A stretch of 64,000 bases of DNA. Origin: Tsukamurella sp040611135 (GTDB lineage: Bacteria > Actinomycetota > Actinomycetes > Mycobacteriales > Mycobacteriaceae). The notes beneath the pieces were generated by a model. That model did not search any database. It saw only the letters and a program-made list of their open reading frames with translations, and was not told where the DNA came from. Below, piece by piece: positions 1 through 8,881 of this stretch. A program made the translations under genes and the position numbers. Each line of letters starts with the position of its first letter. Position 1 is the first letter of the stretch. The DNA lies in contig NZ_JBEXNL010000001.1 of the NCBI RefSeq assembly GCF_040611135.1, positions 310,001 through 374,000 of the forward strand. The letters run 5' to 3'.

Positions 1-3000
1 TGAGTGCGAGCGCGGCGAGCAGGACGTCGTCGACGCCCGCGCGGAACGCCGCGGCCAGGTCGTCGAGCAGCGCCGTCGTGACGGCCGCCGTCTCGGTGTG
101 CGTGATCCGCGCCGTCGCCACGGTGTCGACGCGCGGGTCGAGTCGACGGTCCGCGATCCGGAGCACCGCGGCGTCCGCGGCCTCCCACAGCGCGGTCTCT
201 GCGGGGCGCGGCGGGGTACCGGCCAGGGCCAGCGCATGGCTGCGCCAGCTGGTGGCCGCGGGCGCGATCGCAGCCCCCGCGTAGGCGGCCTCAAGGTCGG
301 GCACCAGGATCCGCCACGAGACCCCGTCCACGACGAGATGGTGCGCGACGATCACGAGGCGGTCCTCGTCGCTGCCGGTCCGGACGAGCTCGGCGACCAG
401 CATCCGGCCCGCCCGCGGGTCGAGCCGGGCGCCGAGGCGCTCCGCGACGGACCGGGGGTCGGCGGCACCGTCGGACACGCTGACCACCGGGGTCCCCTTC
501 GAGTCCGAGGAGGGTGCGGGCGGCACGACGAGCACGCCGTCGTCGCCGACCTGGAGCCGCAGGGCGTCGTGGGCGCGCAACGCCTCGTCGAAGGCCGCCG
601 CGAGGGCGGCCTCGGACAGGGCTGCGGGGACGCGCAGCGCGGTCCACTGCGCGTAGCCCGCGATGACATCGAGGTCGGCGGCGGCCGCGAGGAGCGACCG
701 CACGATCGGCGTCGGCGGGACCTCGCCGAGCGGCTCGTCGGGCGGCGCGGCCACGGCGTCGGCGGTTCCCTGCGCCGCGGCCGCGAGCGCGGCGAAGGTC
801 CTGCCCGACAGGAACTCCCGCGGACGGATCTCGAGGCCCTCGGCGCGGAGCGCGCTGCTCACGGTGATCGCGGAGATGCTGTCGCCGCCGATCGAGAACA
901 GGTCGTCGTCGATCGACACCGATTCGAGGCCGAAGGCCGCCGCGACCACTGCGACCATGGTGCGCTCCGCGTCGGTGCGCGGGGCGCGGCCCTCGGAGCG
1001 CAGCTGCGGCGCGGGCAGCGCGGCGCGGTCGAGCTTGCCGTTGATGGTGACGGGCAACTCGTCGAGCACGACGACCGCGCTGGGTACGAGGTGTTCCGGC
1101 AGCCGGTCCGCGAGGTCGGCGCGCACCGCGTCCGCGTCGACGGCGCCCGTCACGTAGCCGACCAGGCGGGGGCGACCGCCGTCGGTCCGTACGATCACGG
1201 CGGCCGCGGTCACGCCGGGGACCTCCGCCAGGGCGGTCTCCGCCTCGCCGAGCTCGATCCGGTATCCCCGGATCTTGACCTGGTCGTCGCTGCGGCCGAG
1301 GAACTCGAGGCCCCGGGCAGCGCTCCAGCGCACTCGATCGCCGGTCCGGTACATGCGGGACCCGGGTGCGCCGTGGGGGTTCGCGACGAACCGCTCGGCC
1401 GTCGTGCCCGGCATACCGAGATAGCCGCGGGCCAGGTGCGGACCCGCGAGGTACAGTTCGCCGGTCTCGCCCTCCGGCACCGGCTCGAGAGCACCGTCGA
1501 GCACCATCGCGGTGGTGCCGGCAACGGCTCGTCCGATGGTCGGTGCGGCCCCGGTGATCGGCGCGACGGTCGCGTCGACGGCGGCCTCGGTGGGGCCGTA
1601 CAGGTTCAGCGCAGGGACCCCGCTCGCTGCGACGGTGCGCCACAGCGCCGGCGGGGTCGCCTCGCCGCCGAGGAGCAGCAGCGCCGGCGGGTGCGCGGAG
1701 GTCAGCAGCCCGGCGTCGAGCAACGGCTGGACCATCGACGGGGTGGTGTCCACGACGTCGATGCGGTCGGCGGCGTACGCCGCCGCGAGCGCCTCGGCAT
1801 CACGACTGATGCCGGTGTCGTAGAGGTGCAGCTCGTGCCCGTCGAGCAACCACAGCAGTTGGTCGAGAGAGGCGTCGAAGGAGAAGGAGTAGGTGTGCGC
1901 GGTCCGCAACCGCCCCTGCCGGGCGATGCCCTGGGCGGGAGGAGGGGACTCCGTGTGCGCGGTCCGCAACCGTTCCTGCCGGGCGGCGTGGGGCTGCAGC
2001 GTGCGACGGTGGTGCCGCAGCAGGCTCGCGAGGCCGCCGACCCGGCCGAGCACGCCCTTGGGGCGGCCCGTCGAGCCGGAGGTGTAGATGACGTACGCCA
2101 GATGATCCGGGTGGCGGGGCGATGAGAGTTCGTGGGGTGCAAGAGGTTCTGCCGAGTGGCCGGACAGCTCCGCGACGGCCCCGTCGAGGTCGACGACCGG
2201 GACGGCGCCGCGCCACGGTTCGCCCGCGTGTGCGGTATCGGTGAGGATGAGGGCGGGTCGGGCGTCGGCCATCAGGTCGCGCAGTCGCGCGTCGGGGTGG
2301 GCGAGGTCGAGGCACACGTAGGCGGCACCCGCGTCGAGGACCGCGAGTAGCGCGACGATCAGGTCGGCGGAACGGGGGAGCGCGATCGCGACCACGTCGT
2401 CGGCGCCGACCCCACGGGCACGCAGGAGTCGCGCGAGACGGTGCACGCGGGCGGTGAGGTCGCCGGCCGTGAGGCGTTCCGTGCCCGCGACGAGGGCCGG
2501 GGCCGACGGGTCGAGCGCCGCGAGCGCGTCGATCGCGGACGGCAACGGCGCGTCGTCGGGCGTGTGCCAGGCCTGCAGCAGGGCCGCGGACTCTGCGGCG
2601 CCGCGGAGCGGGACCTGCCCCACCGCCGGGCGGTGCTCCGCGGTGAGTCCCTCGATCAGGGCCAGCATCGCGGCCATACGGCGGTCGACGCGGTCCTGGT
2701 CGGCTGCGCGGGAATCCACCTCGAAGCCGAGCAGGAGACCGCCCGCGCCCCCCTGATCCGGCCCGCTCCCGGCGTCGCCGGTGGGAATGACGCTGAGTCC
2801 GTAGTCCTCCGGCGGCCCGCCGGCGACATTGCGCATGACGCCGGACGCCCCGCCGAACGTGAGGGTGAGGTCGAAGGCCTTGAGGTTGATGCCGCGGCCG
2901 TGCAGGATCGCGCCGGCCCCGGGTGCGCCGAGGTCGCGGGGGAGGTCCTCGCCGCGGTAGCGCTGGTGTGTGCGCATCTCGCGCATGGCCTCCGCGACGC

Positions 3001-3997
3001 GGGCGCTGAGCTCCGGCAGCGTGTCGCCGGCGTCGACGCGCACCCGCAGGGGCAGCACGTTGACCGCCATCGCCGGGGTGCGCAGCGCGACGGAGCCCGT
3101 GCGGCACATGAGGGGGAGTGCGAAGACCACGTCGGAGACGCCGGTGCTGCGCTGCAGGAACGCCGCGTAGCAGGCGATCATCGCCTCGCCCCAGGTGGTC
3201 CCGGACTCGCCGGCCACCGCGGCGAGGCGCTCGCGGACCGCGGCGTCGACGATGCCGCGCGCGCTGAGGGTGCCGGCCGCGGCACCGTCGACCTCGCTGC
3301 GCGGCGGGATGTCCGGGAGCGGCGTGAACCGGTCCCGCCAGTAGGCCCGGTCGGCGTCGTGCTGCTCACCCGCGCGGTACTGCGCGTCGTCGGCGATCAG
3401 CTCGGCGAAACTGCCGAACGGACTGGGCCGCAGTGCGGTTCCATCGACGGCGGCGGTGTACCGCGCGGCCACGCGGCGCGAGAGCATGGCCGCGGAGTAG
3501 CCGTCGAAGACCAGGTGATGGCCGAGCTGGGTGTACCAGACCTCGCCGTCGGCGAGGACGAGCACGCGGTGCGCGAACAGCGGCCGGTCGGTCATCGCGC
3601 GGCACTGCGCCGCGATCCGCGTGCGCTCCGCGAGGACGGCGGCCTCCGCAGCGGCGTGCGGATCGCTCTCCCCGCGCAGGTCCAGGACCTCGGGGAGGGG
3701 CGTCGGCTCCGTCGAGATCCACTGCCGCGGACCGTCGGCGGTCTCGCGGACCCGCACTCGGAGGCTGTCCGCCTCGTCGACGGTGTCGGCGATCGCCCGG
3801 CGCAGCGCGGCGGTGTCGATCGCGGAGCCCCCGCCGATCTCGATCACGTCGCCCACCACGTAGAAGGGCGAATCCGGTTCCAGGCGTTGGGCGTTCCAGA
3901 TCCCCAGCTGCGCCGCGGTGAGCGGGAGCAGCGCCTCGGGGGAGTCGGTTTCCGCCCGGCCCGCATCGTGGGGAGCGTCGAGATCGGCACGGGTCAC
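1..3997 (-). CDS. Non-ribosomal peptide synthetase, C-A-T-E visible, partial at left edge
   Basis: Starts at GTG 3997, overlapping the MbtH stop (GTGA), and runs off the window after about 1332 codons. The order seen is a condensation domain (HHLVFDG near residue 160), an adenylation domain (A3 core YTSGSTGRPKGV near 640, A4 FDASLDQ, A10 INGKLDRA), a carrier domain (GGDSI serine near 1039) and an epimerisation-type domain (HHLVVDGVSW near 1219). A hand alignment to GrsA reads the specificity residues as D-A-D-D-L-G-L-V-D; the extra acidic residues suggest a polar or basic amino acid, but this is weak. The leading C domain, with a free aryl carrier and DHB genes nearby, suggests it accepts dihydroxybenzoate and then incorporates a D-residue. 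A 20-residue in-frame duplication lies between A3 and A4. Further modules must lie to the left. Confidence 0.95.
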   Translation of the reverse strand, partial: MTRADLDAPHDAGRAETDSPEALLPLTAAQLGIWNAQRLEPDSPFYVVGDVIEIGGGSAIDTAALRRAIADTVDEADSLRVRVRETADGPRQWISTEPTPLPEVLDLRGESDPHAAAEAAVLAERTRIAAQCRAMTDRPLFAHRVLVLADGEVWYTQLGHHLVFDGYSAAMLSRRVAARYTAAVDGTALRPSPFGSFAELIADDAQYRAGEQHDADRAYWRDRFTPLPDIPPRSEVDGAAAGTLSARGIVDAAVRERLAAVAGESGTTWGEAMIACYAAFLQRSTGVSDVVFALPLMCRTGSVALRTPAMAVNVLPLRVRVDAGDTLPELSARVAEAMREMRTHQRYRGEDLPRDLGAPGAGAILHGRGINLKAFDLTLTFGGASGVMRNVAGGPPEDYGLSVIPTGDAGSGPDQGGAGGLLLGFEVDSRAADQDRVDRRMAAMLALIEGLTAEHRPAVGQVPLRGAAESAALLQAWHTPDDAPLPSAIDALAALDPSAPALVAGTERLTAGDLTARVHRLARLLRARGVGADDVVAIALPRSADLIVALLAVLDAGAAYVCLDLAHPDARLRDLMADARPALILTDTAHAGEPWRGAVPVVDLDGAVAELSGHSAEPLAPHELSSPRHPDHLAYVIYTSGSTGRPKGVLGRVGGLASLLRHHRRTLQPHAARQERLRTAHTESPPPAQGIARQGRLRTAHTYSFSFDASLDQLLWLLDGHELHLYDTGISRDAEALAAAYAADRIDVVDTTPSMVQPLLDAGLLTSAHPPALLLLGGEATPPALWRTVAASGVPALNLYGPTEAAVDATVAPITGAAPTIGRAVAGTTAMVLDGALEPVPEGETGELYLAGPHLARGYLGMPGTTAERFVANPHGAPGSRMYRTGDRVRWSAARGLEFLGRSDDQVKIRGYRIELGEAETALAEVPGVTAAAVIVRTDGGRPRLVGYVTGAVDADAVRADLADRLPEHLVPSAVVVLDELPVTINGKLDRAALPAPQLRSEGRAPRTDAERTMVAVVAAAFGLESVSIDDDLFSIGGDSISAITVSSALRAEGLEIRPREFLSGRTFAALAAAAQGTADAVAAPPDEPLGEVPPTPIVRSLLAAAADLDVIAGYAQWTALRVPAALSEAALAAAFDEALRAHDALRLQVGDDGVLVVPPAPSSDSKGTPVVSVSDGAADPRSVAERLGARLDPRAGRMLVAELVRTGSDEDRLVIVAHHLVVDGVSWRILVPDLEAAYAGAAIAPAATSWRSHALALAGTPPRPAETALWEAADAAVLRIADRRLDPRVDTVATARITHTETAAVTTALLDDLAAAFRAGVDDVLLAALAL

Positions 3998-4200
3998 GGG
4001 CGCAGAGCCTCCTGGAGTGAGAGCGGGCGCAGGTCGGTCCACGTCGTCTCGACGTGGGCGAGGCATTCGGTGCGGGCGGCCGGCCCGAACACCGGCCGCC
4101 AGCCGTCCGGCACCTCGGCGAACGCGGGCCACAGCGAGCGTTGGTCCTCGTGGTTGACCAGCACGAGGAAGGCGCCGTCGGTTTCGTCGAACGGATTCAC
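3994..4200 (-). CDS. mbtH: MbtH-like adenylation-domain chaperone
   Basis: A 68-residue protein with the family signature: NPFDETDG at the start, then LVLVNHEDQRSLWPAF and VPDGWR. MbtH proteins bind NRPS adenylation domains and are needed for their solubility or activity. It starts at GTG 4200 overlapping the stop of the carrier-protein gene (GTGA), and its own stop overlaps the NRPS start in the same way, so the three genes are translationally coupled. The partner is presumably the adenylation domain encoded directly downstream. Confidence 0.95.
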   Translation of the reverse strand: MNPFDETDGAFLVLVNHEDQRSLWPAFAEVPDGWRPVFGPAARTECLAHVETTWTDLRPLSLQEALRP

Positions 4201-4433
4201 TCGGCCAGCCCCAGCAGCGCGTGCCAGTGGCCCAGCTCCGGCTGCTCGGCGAGGTCGGGGAACTCGACCGCGGCGCCGGCGGTGCGCCAGCGCTCGATGA
4301 GCGTCATCACCCGCACCGAATCCAGGCCCAGGTCGAACAGGTTGTCGTCGAGCGTGATCGACGACGGGTCGCTCTGCAGCAGCTCGGCGACGTCGGCGCG
4401 GACCTGCGCGGCGGTGAGGGTGGGGGCGGTCAT
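4197..4433 (-). CDS. Stand-alone aryl carrier protein for dihydroxybenzoate
   Basis: A 78-residue acyl-carrier domain. The phosphopantetheine site is LGLDSVRVM, preceded by DDNLFDLG. The ATG at 4433 has AGGAGT about seven bases upstream; an in-frame start further out is less likely. In E. coli the aryl carrier domain is fused to the C-terminus of EntB; here EntB (13137-13760) lacks it, so this free protein is the probable acceptor of DHB-AMP from EntE and donor to the NRPS condensation domain. It is the first gene of the minus-strand operon behind the IdeR-like box. Confidence 0.88.
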   Translation of the reverse strand: MTAPTLTAAQVRADVAELLQSDPSSITLDDNLFDLGLDSVRVMTLIERWRTAGAAVEFPDLAEQPELGHWHALLGLAE

Positions 4434-4483
4434 GAGTGCGTACTCCTGAAGGTCGGCGAAGGGTAGTGCATGCCTATCCAAAA

Positions 4484-4502
4484 CTAGGTTAGTCTACCCT
4501 GA
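4484..4502. promoter_or_regulatory. IdeR/DtxR-type iron box in divergent promoter
   Basis: CTAGGTTAGTCTACCCTGA matches the IdeR consensus TTAGGTTAGGCTAACCTAA at 15 of 19 positions. It lies between the divergent starts at 4433 and 4533, so it can repress both the NRPS operon and the binding-protein operon when iron is plentiful. A weaker half-match (GCATGCCTATCC) lies at about 4468-4479. Confidence 0.85.
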
Positions 4503-4532
4503 CCTACGGACATCCTCGAAGAAAGGTCCCCC

Positions 4533-5513
4533 GTGAAGAGACAGTTCCGTACCCTCGCCGCCGTCGCGTGTGCGGTCGCGTTGGTCGCAGGCTGTGGCGA
4601 CTCCGGCGCGAAGGACGCGCCGGCGGACACCGCGACCCGCACGATCAGCACCGTCAAGGGTGACGTCACCGTGCCCGCTGCCCCCAAGCGCGTGGTGCTG
4701 CTGAACTACTCGCTGGCGGGCTACGCCTTCGACCTCGGCCTGCCGATCGTCGCGATGACGCCGGAGGCGACCGACAAGACCAGCGTTCCCCGCGACGCGT
4801 GGAAGGCGGACTTCGACAAGGCCGGAACCACGTTCCTGCCCTGGCCCTCGACGGGCTTCGACATCGAGGCGATCACCGCGCAGAAGCCGGACCTGATCCT
4901 CGCGGGCGGCCTCGCCTTCCCGTTCAAACAGGCCAGCGACAGCTATGACAAGCTGAGCAAGATCGCGCCCACGGTGCTCGTGGACAACAAGCTCGACACC
5001 TGGCAGAAGCAGTTCAAGTGGATCGCGGACTCCTTCGGCGAGCCGGGCGTCTACACGGACGCCGTGAAGCGCTACGACGCCCGTATCGAGCAGGTGAAGG
5101 GCAACATCACACTGCCGCCGAACCCGGTCTCGTTCCTGTCGATGACCGCGGACAAGCGGCCCTTCGTGCTCATCGAGAACCGCGGCCTGCCCGCTGAGTT
5201 CGCCCGCCTGGGCTTCACGACCGACCCGCTGTTCGCGAGCGGAAAGTACAAGCCCTACCAGGCCGGCGGCGACTCCTTCGAACTCAGCAGCGAGCTGCTG
5301 CCCTCGGTGATCACCCAGCCGACGGTCTTCATCATCGGCTTCAACCGCGACACGTTCGACGTGGCCAAGCTGCGCAGCGAGCCGGTGTACGCCGCGCTGC
5401 CCGCCTTCGCCGCGAACCACGCGTACGACCTGCCGTACTGGGTGCAGCGCCCCGATTTCGACCGGGCGATGGACACGCTGGACGTGGTGGAGAAGACCTT
5501 CCACAAGAAGTAG
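4533..5513 (+). CDS. Ferric-siderophore ABC transporter substrate-binding lipoprotein
   Basis: A 326-residue FecB/FepB-type periplasmic binding protein. The GTG start is followed by a signal peptide with lipobox LVAGC (Cys about residue 21), so the mature protein is anchored outside the membrane. The body has the PKRVVLLNYS...DLGLPIVAM pattern and the KPDLILAGG segment typical of the Peripla_BP_2 fold. It is the first plus-strand gene after the IdeR-like box and lies 21 bp before a siderophore-interacting protein. No FecCD permease or FecC ATPase is encoded next to it in this window. Confidence 0.9.
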   Translation: MKRQFRTLAAVACAVALVAGCGDSGAKDAPADTATRTISTVKGDVTVPAAPKRVVLLNYSLAGYAFDLGLPIVAMTPEATDKTSVPRDAWKADFDKAGTTFLPWPSTGFDIEAITAQKPDLILAGGLAFPFKQASDSYDKLSKIAPTVLVDNKLDTWQKQFKWIADSFGEPGVYTDAVKRYDARIEQVKGNITLPPNPVSFLSMTADKRPFVLIENRGLPAEFARLGFTTDPLFASGKYKPYQAGGDSFELSSELLPSVITQPTVFIIGFNRDTFDVAKLRSEPVYAALPAFAANHAYDLPYWVQRPDFDRAMDTLDVVEKTFHKK

Positions 5514-5534
5514 GAAGCAGAACGGAGTGCAAGC

Positions 5535-6431
5535 GTGACGTGGAACGATTTCGTCCTCACCACGACCGGTGTCTCGCAGGTCGCCCGGAACCTCCTGCGC
5601 CTCGAGTTCGAGGTCGGCGGGGGATCGGGCGAGGGCTACACGCCCATCGTCCCCGGGGACGAGGCCATCGCGTTCTACTTCTCGCCGGACGGCGCCGAGC
5701 TGCGGGCCGTACCGTCGGACGATCCGAAGGCGCTGGGCGGCTGGGAGATCGACGACGAGGCCCGCAGCCTCGGTCACCGCAACTACACCGTGCGCAGCTA
5801 CGACCCCGACACCCGGCGGATGGTCGTGGACGTGGCCGAACACTGCCACGGCCCCGCCATCGACTGGTTCCGGGCGGCGCAGCCCGGTTGGCGGCTCCTC
5901 GCCGCCGGGCCGCGCTCCTGGTACGAGCCGCCCGCGGACGCCGTCCGGCACGTGCTCGCGGGCGACCTGGCGGCGCTGCCGGCGCTCGCCCGGATCCTGG
6001 AGGGTACTGCGGCGGGCATCGAGGTCACCGTGATCGCGGAGGTGCTGGACCGCAGCGAGATCGACTACCTGCCCCACCGCCCGGGGACCGAGATCATCGA
6101 GGCGATCGGGACCGGCAACGGCGCCGCGCCCAGCCGCCTGCCGGAGCTGCTGCGCACCGTCGACCTGCCCACCGACGCCTACCTCTGGCTCGCGGGCGAG
6201 GCGGCGGACACCCGCGCCGCCAAGAAGCACGTGCGCGGGCTGGGGTGGGCGCGGGACCGCGCCGATGTCGTCGGCTACTGGCGGTTCGACGCCGAGGAGT
6301 GGACGAAACGCTTCGAGGCCGCGGGCGAGGACAGGCTCCGCAGCGTGTTCGCCGACGCCCTCGCCGCGGGGCTCTCCCGCGACGAGGCGACGGATCTCTA
6401 CGAACAGGCCCTCGAGGCCGCTGGGTTGTAG
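5535..6431 (+). CDS. Siderophore-interacting protein, FAD-linked ferric reductase
   Basis: A 298-residue member of the SIP/ViuB family, which releases iron by reducing the ferric siderophore with NAD(P)H and FAD. The FAD-binding motif RNYTVRSYDPDTR and the following LLAAGPRSWYEPP and VLAGDLAALPAL segments are clear, and so is the terminal WLAGEA..KKHVR..G pattern with GYWR. The GTG start at 5535 has GGAG upstream. An extra C-terminal helix (about residues 255-298) follows the usual end of the domain. It is probably cotranscribed with the binding lipoprotein. Confidence 0.92.
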   Translation: MTWNDFVLTTTGVSQVARNLLRLEFEVGGGSGEGYTPIVPGDEAIAFYFSPDGAELRAVPSDDPKALGGWEIDDEARSLGHRNYTVRSYDPDTRRMVVDVAEHCHGPAIDWFRAAQPGWRLLAAGPRSWYEPPADAVRHVLAGDLAALPALARILEGTAAGIEVTVIAEVLDRSEIDYLPHRPGTEIIEAIGTGNGAAPSRLPELLRTVDLPTDAYLWLAGEAADTRAAKKHVRGLGWARDRADVVGYWRFDAEEWTKRFEAAGEDRLRSVFADALAAGLSRDEATDLYEQALEAAGL

Positions 6432-6436
6432 CCGTG

Positions 6437-7465
6437 TCAGCGAACGGAGTCGGCGGCGGCCTTGAGCAGCGGTGTGTAGCGCTCGAGCAGCCACGGCATG
6501 TTCAACGCGTTCGGCGAGCTCACGGCGAAAACCAGTGGCGGATCGGTCAGCGGCACATAGGATTTGAGCTGCACCGCGGAGAGGCTCGCGAACACCGGGT
6601 TGGCCTCGACCGCCCGCTGCGTCTCGGGCGCGAGGTACCACGCCGTGAGGACGTCCGCGTTGTACTGCGAGACCTTCTCCCAGCTGACCGGCACCGCGAA
6701 CTTGCCGGCCGGCGACTCCTCGCGGAGCTTCGCCAGACCCGGCAGCGGGGTGAAGCCGAGACCCTGCAGCAACTGCACGCGCGGATCGGTGTCGAAGTAC
6801 AGGTTCAGGCTGTCGGTGGTGGTGGCGCTGGCCGCCGCGACCGTCTTCCCCGCGAACTCCGGGTGCGCCGTCTTCGCCTCGCCGATGCGTCGCTCGGTGT
6901 CGGTGACCAGCTGCTTCGCCTCGGTGTCGCGACCCAGCGCCTTGCCGACGATCGTGGTCTGATCCTGCCACGAGGTCTGCCAGGCGCGGCCCGGCGGCGC
7001 CACCGTGGGGGCGATCCGGCTCAGCTGCGCGTACTGGTCCGCGGTGAGTCCGGACTGCACCGACAGGATCACATCCGGCTTGAGCGCGGCGATCTCCTCG
7101 ATCGGGACCGCCTTGCTGGTCTCCTGCAGCAGAACCGGTTTCGCGTCGCCCAGCCGGTCCTTGACCCAGGGCAGGATCCCATCGACGGTGCCCGAGTCGG
7201 ACTTCATGTCGCGCATGCCCACCGGTGTGACGCCGAGCGCGATCGCGGCCTCGGTGCTGCCCCACCCGAGGGTCACGACGCGCTGAGGCCGCCGCGCGAT
7301 CTCGGCCGTGCCGAGGGGGCTGGTGATGCTCACGGGGAAGCCGGCGTCGTGCTGCGCGTGGTCCTCGCCGCCGGGTGTGGAGCCGCACGCCGCGGTGCCC
7401 GCGAGAAGTGCTGCGGCTGTGGTGATGACCAGCGCCGATCGCGCGAGTCGGGGTCGGAAGAACAC
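6437..7465 (-). CDS. Second iron-siderophore substrate-binding lipoprotein
   Basis: A 342-residue Peripla_BP_2 binding protein. I choose GTG 7465 because AGGAGAG lies eight bases upstream and the protein then begins with a typical signal peptide ending in the lipobox TAAC; an ATG at 7498 would add an unneeded leader. The segments ARRPQRVVTLGWGS, ALGVTPVGM, EEIAALKPDVIL and YAQLSRIAPTV place it with FepB/CeuE/DesE-like receptors. It is divergent from the hydroxylase gene across an IdeR-like box, so it should be induced by iron starvation. It converges with the SIP gene, with stops only six bases apart. Confidence 0.9.
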   Translation of the reverse strand: MFFRPRLARSALVITTAAALLAGTAACGSTPGGEDHAQHDAGFPVSITSPLGTAEIARRPQRVVTLGWGSTEAAIALGVTPVGMRDMKSDSGTVDGILPWVKDRLGDAKPVLLQETSKAVPIEEIAALKPDVILSVQSGLTADQYAQLSRIAPTVAPPGRAWQTSWQDQTTIVGKALGRDTEAKQLVTDTERRIGEAKTAHPEFAGKTVAAASATTTDSLNLYFDTDPRVQLLQGLGFTPLPGLAKLREESPAGKFAVPVSWEKVSQYNADVLTAWYLAPETQRAVEANPVFASLSAVQLKSYVPLTDPPLVFAVSSPNALNMPWLLERYTPLLKAAADSVR

Positions 7466-7539
7466 GGTTTCTCTCCTGGTTCGCCGGGGCTGTGGCACTG
7501 GACACAGCGGATGGATCGACTGGCGAACCGTACCGCATT

Positions 7540-7558
7540 TCAGGTATGCCTATCCTAT
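7540..7558. promoter_or_regulatory. Second IdeR-type iron box
   Basis: TCAGGTATGCCTATCCTAT matches the IdeR consensus at about 13 of 19 positions, with both AGGT and CCTA half-sites intact. It lies between the divergent starts at 7465 (lipoprotein) and 7586 (hydroxylase). It would control the long plus-strand biosynthetic and transport run that follows. Confidence 0.7.
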
Positions 7559-7585
7559 CTAAGTTGGTCGGCACGAGGGAGACAC

Positions 7586-8881
7586 ATGGCACAGCAGCAC
7601 GCGATCGTCGACGTGATCGGGATCGGAGCGGGCCCGTCCAACCTGGGCCTGGCCGCCGCCGTCGACGAGCGCAACCGCACCGGCCTGCCCCCGATCTCGA
7701 TGACCGTGCTCGAGCGCAAGTCGTCCTTCGCCTGGCATCCCGGCATGCTGCTCGACGGTGCGACCATGCAGATCGCGTTCCTCAAGGACCTTGTGACCCT
7801 GCGCAATCCGCGGAGCCCGTTCACCTTCCTGAGCTACCTCGAGGCGCGCGGTCGGCTCGTGGACTTCATCAATCACCAGACCTTCTTCCCGACCAGGGTC
7901 GAATTCACCGACTACCTCTCCTGGGTGGCCGAGACCGTCGCCGCGCGCATCGAGTACGGCACCACGGTCACCTCCGTCGAGCGGCTCGACGGCATCGCCG
8001 GCGACGGTGCGCGGTGGCTCGTCCGGTACGCCGGCCCGGACGGTGCGGGCGAACTGCGCGCCCGCTCCGTCGTCGTGGCGACGGGGCTGCGGGAGCGGCT
8101 TCCCGAGTGGGCGGAGCCCGGATCCCGGCTCTTCCACAACCACCGGCTGCTCGAGCACCTCGCGGCGGCGGATCTGGATCCTGCGGCGCCGCACCGCTTC
8201 CTGGTCGTCGGCGGCGGGCAGAGTGCGGCCGAGGTCGCGCAGTACGTGCATCGCAGCTATCCGGCCGCAGTGGTGGAGAGCGTCTTCAACTCCTACGGCT
8301 TCCAGCCCGCTGATGACAGCCCGTACGCCAACAAGGTCTTCGATCCCGCCGCTGTCGACGACTTCTACGATGCTCCCGCCGAGGTGCGCAGCGAGCTGAT
8401 GACGCGGCACGCCACCACCAATTACGGCTGCGTGGACCTCGAGCTGATCAACGAGCTCTACGCCGTCGAGTACCAGGAGAAGGTGTCCGGCCATCGCCGC
8501 CTGGTGATGCGTCCCGCCACGGTCGTGACCTCGGCGGTAACGTTCGAGACGGGCGTGCGGGTTACCTTGCGTGATCGCATCGCCGACGCGACCAGCGGCC
8601 AGGACTACTCCGCCGTGGTGTGCGCCACCGGTTTCCGCTCGATCGGCGTCTCCGACGTGCTCGCCGGATGGGACGTCGCGCCCGAGCGGCTGGGCGTCGG
8701 CCGGGACTACCGCCTCACCCTCGACGGCGAGGCGCTCGACGGCCTGTACGTGCAGGGCGCCACCGAATCCACCCACGGCCTCGGGTCGACGCTGCTGTCG
8801 AACGTCGCCGTCCGGGCCGGCGAGATCCTCGACGGGATCGTCGCCGACACCGTTCTCACCACCGTCGCGAAGGGAGCATGA
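7586..8881 (+). CDS. L-ornithine/L-lysine N-hydroxylase (flavin monooxygenase)
   Basis: A 431-residue NADPH-dependent N-hydroxylating monooxygenase of the SidA/PvdA/IucD/MbtG family. The FAD motif is IGIGAGPSNLGLA, the substrate-loop marker FAWHPGML and the segment MQIAFLKDLVTLRNP follow, the NADPH motif is VVGGGQSAAE, and the C-terminal ATG motif is present as VCATGF. These enzymes hydroxylate the side-chain amine of Orn or Lys, the first step to a hydroxamate. The adjacent formyltransferase favours ornithine and an N5-formyl-N5-hydroxyornithine product, as in rhodochelin. Its stop overlaps the next gene's ATGATG start region. Confidence 0.92.
   Translation: MAQQHAIVDVIGIGAGPSNLGLAAAVDERNRTGLPPISMTVLERKSSFAWHPGMLLDGATMQIAFLKDLVTLRNPRSPFTFLSYLEARGRLVDFINHQTFFPTRVEFTDYLSWVAETVAARIEYGTTVTSVERLDGIAGDGARWLVRYAGPDGAGELRARSVVVATGLRERLPEWAEPGSRLFHNHRLLEHLAAADLDPAAPHRFLVVGGGQSAAEVAQYVHRSYPAAVVESVFNSYGFQPADDSPYANKVFDPAAVDDFYDAPAEVRSELMTRHATTNYGCVDLELINELYAVEYQEKVSGHRRLVMRPATVVTSAVTFETGVRVTLRDRIADATSGQDYSAVVCATGFRSIGVSDVLAGWDVAPERLGVGRDYRLTLDGEALDGLYVQGATESTHGLGSTLLSNVAVRAGEILDGIVADTVLTTVAKGA

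Noticed and set aside
98..2125. A 675-codon plus-strand open frame at the left edge
   Set aside because: It is antisense to the NRPS adenylation and epimerisation domains and its product is a low-complexity Arg/Gly/Asp string with no family features.
5540..7585. A long plus-strand extension in front of the hydroxylase
   Set aside because: The frame crosses the SIP gene in another phase and the antisense of a lipoprotein; the true start is ATG 7586 after the IdeR-like box.
4494..7592. A 1032-codon minus-strand open frame
   Set aside because: It is antisense to the binding lipoprotein and SIP genes and out of frame with the second lipoprotein; it arises from high GC at third positions.
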